DNA of 64,000 bases, from assembly GCA_019914945.1 (NCBI GenBank), contig CM034105.1, positions 8,928,001-8,992,000 on the forward strand. The letters are read 5' to 3'. Source of the stretch: Typha latifolia (taxonomy: Eukaryota; Streptophyta; Magnoliopsida; Poales; Typhaceae). The notes beneath the pieces were generated by a model. That model ran no database searches. It was not told where the DNA came from and saw only the letters and a list, made by a program, of their open reading frames with translations. This document shows positions 63,723 to 64,000 of this stretch, one piece after another. Position 1 is the first letter of the stretch. Each line of letters begins with the position of its first letter. The position numbers and the translations under genes were made by a program.

Positions 63723-63940
63723 GACTGGAGTGGTTGTGTGGCTGCGGTGGAGTGGTCGGTGGGCTGGTCCCACCTCCATGCTTCGTTGCTATGCAAATAG
63801 GGAGGCTCGATGGAGGTGTGTGGCATCTCCACCATGGCCATAGCATGCAATGCATGCTAGACATGAGGCTAGCCACAGCGTGGTTGGTCACATCATGCCC
63901 AACTATTTCATCTCTTTTTTCCCTAACTTGGGTTACCACA

Positions 63941-64000
63941 AAATTGTTTGTGAAGGTAGAACTGTTACAAACCAGATCTAGACTGATCCAGATGTAAAAA
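63941..64000. other. Window end, nothing recognised
   Basis: Sixty bases right of G5 without recognisable content. CTGATCCAGATG near the end resembles plant LTR leaders, but no call is made. Confidence 0.4.

Larger units (their letters stand above)
60581..63940 (-). mobile_element. Family G solo LTR, copy G5, with a gypsy LTR insert
   Basis: It starts TATAACAACCAACTCTAAAC (decayed TGTGACACCCACACTCTAAA of G1) and ends CTTGGGTTACCACA. Flanks ATATT and AAATT agree in four of five bases and may be the target duplication. The order of blocks follows G1: GGGCCCCACACAGGC at 60764, hairpin minisatellite 62011-62189, AT-rich middle, GCTGGGCCAAGC near 63237, GAA tract 63288-63400 and GA tract 63618-63722. 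The DNA at 60951-61483 is foreign. It is the most diverged copy, hence probably the oldest. Confidence 0.8.

Noticed and set aside
1..64000. tRNA, rRNA or organellar insertions
   Set aside because: I looked for tRNA arms and conserved rRNA or plastid blocks and found none that I could support.

Overview
The window is plant nuclear DNA. It holds plant chromovirus-type Ty3/gypsy polyproteins with C-terminal chromodomains, Ty1/copia, MuDR and PIF/Harbinger remnants, GT-AG introns and one recognisable plant gene. That gene, an ARMADILLO REPEAT ONLY (ARO) homologue, is strongly G/C-biased at third codon positions while its surroundings are AT-rich. This hints at a monocot, but weakly; I cannot name the species.

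Layout. 1-6.5 kb: old Ty1/copia debris, a minus-strand LTR fragment of the dominant gypsy family (called family A here) and a 3.05-kb minus-strand solo LTR (family G) with a 5-bp target duplication, inserted in a copia-like LTR. 6.6-41.3 kb: a dense series of Ty3/gypsy LTRs and gag-pol pieces, all on the plus strand, joined LTR-internal-LTR-internal with many internal deletions; three more G-type LTR copies lie in it, one nested in another. 41.3-43.7 kb: low-repeat AT-rich DNA with a possible coiled-coil exon on the minus strand. 43.8-45.7 kb: the ARO gene, the only intact host gene seen. 45.7-54.7 kb: AT-rich intergenic DNA with a SINE-like sequence, an AGCTCG-rich MITE-like element, three copies of a dispersed repeat and a dead MuDR transposase. 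54.7-59.4 kb: a PIF/Harbinger DNA transposon with decayed TIRs, a broken DDE transposase and a nearly intact Myb/SANT-like second gene. 59.4-64 kb: a copia-like LTR and another minus-strand G solo LTR, itself invaded by a gypsy LTR fragment.

How the parts relate. The retroelements are pseudogenes: every gag and pol copy has stops, frameshifts or deletions, and several deletion ends share short direct repeats, which points to illegitimate recombination. The family A LTRs share a TATA box region near CTCTATAAATATGTGG and a U3 array of GTTCGAACGC palindromes, many decayed as expected for CpG deamination. Coordinates of repeat edges were read by eye from copies inside the window and may be off by several bases where not stated as exact. 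Family letters A-G are local labels, not database names.
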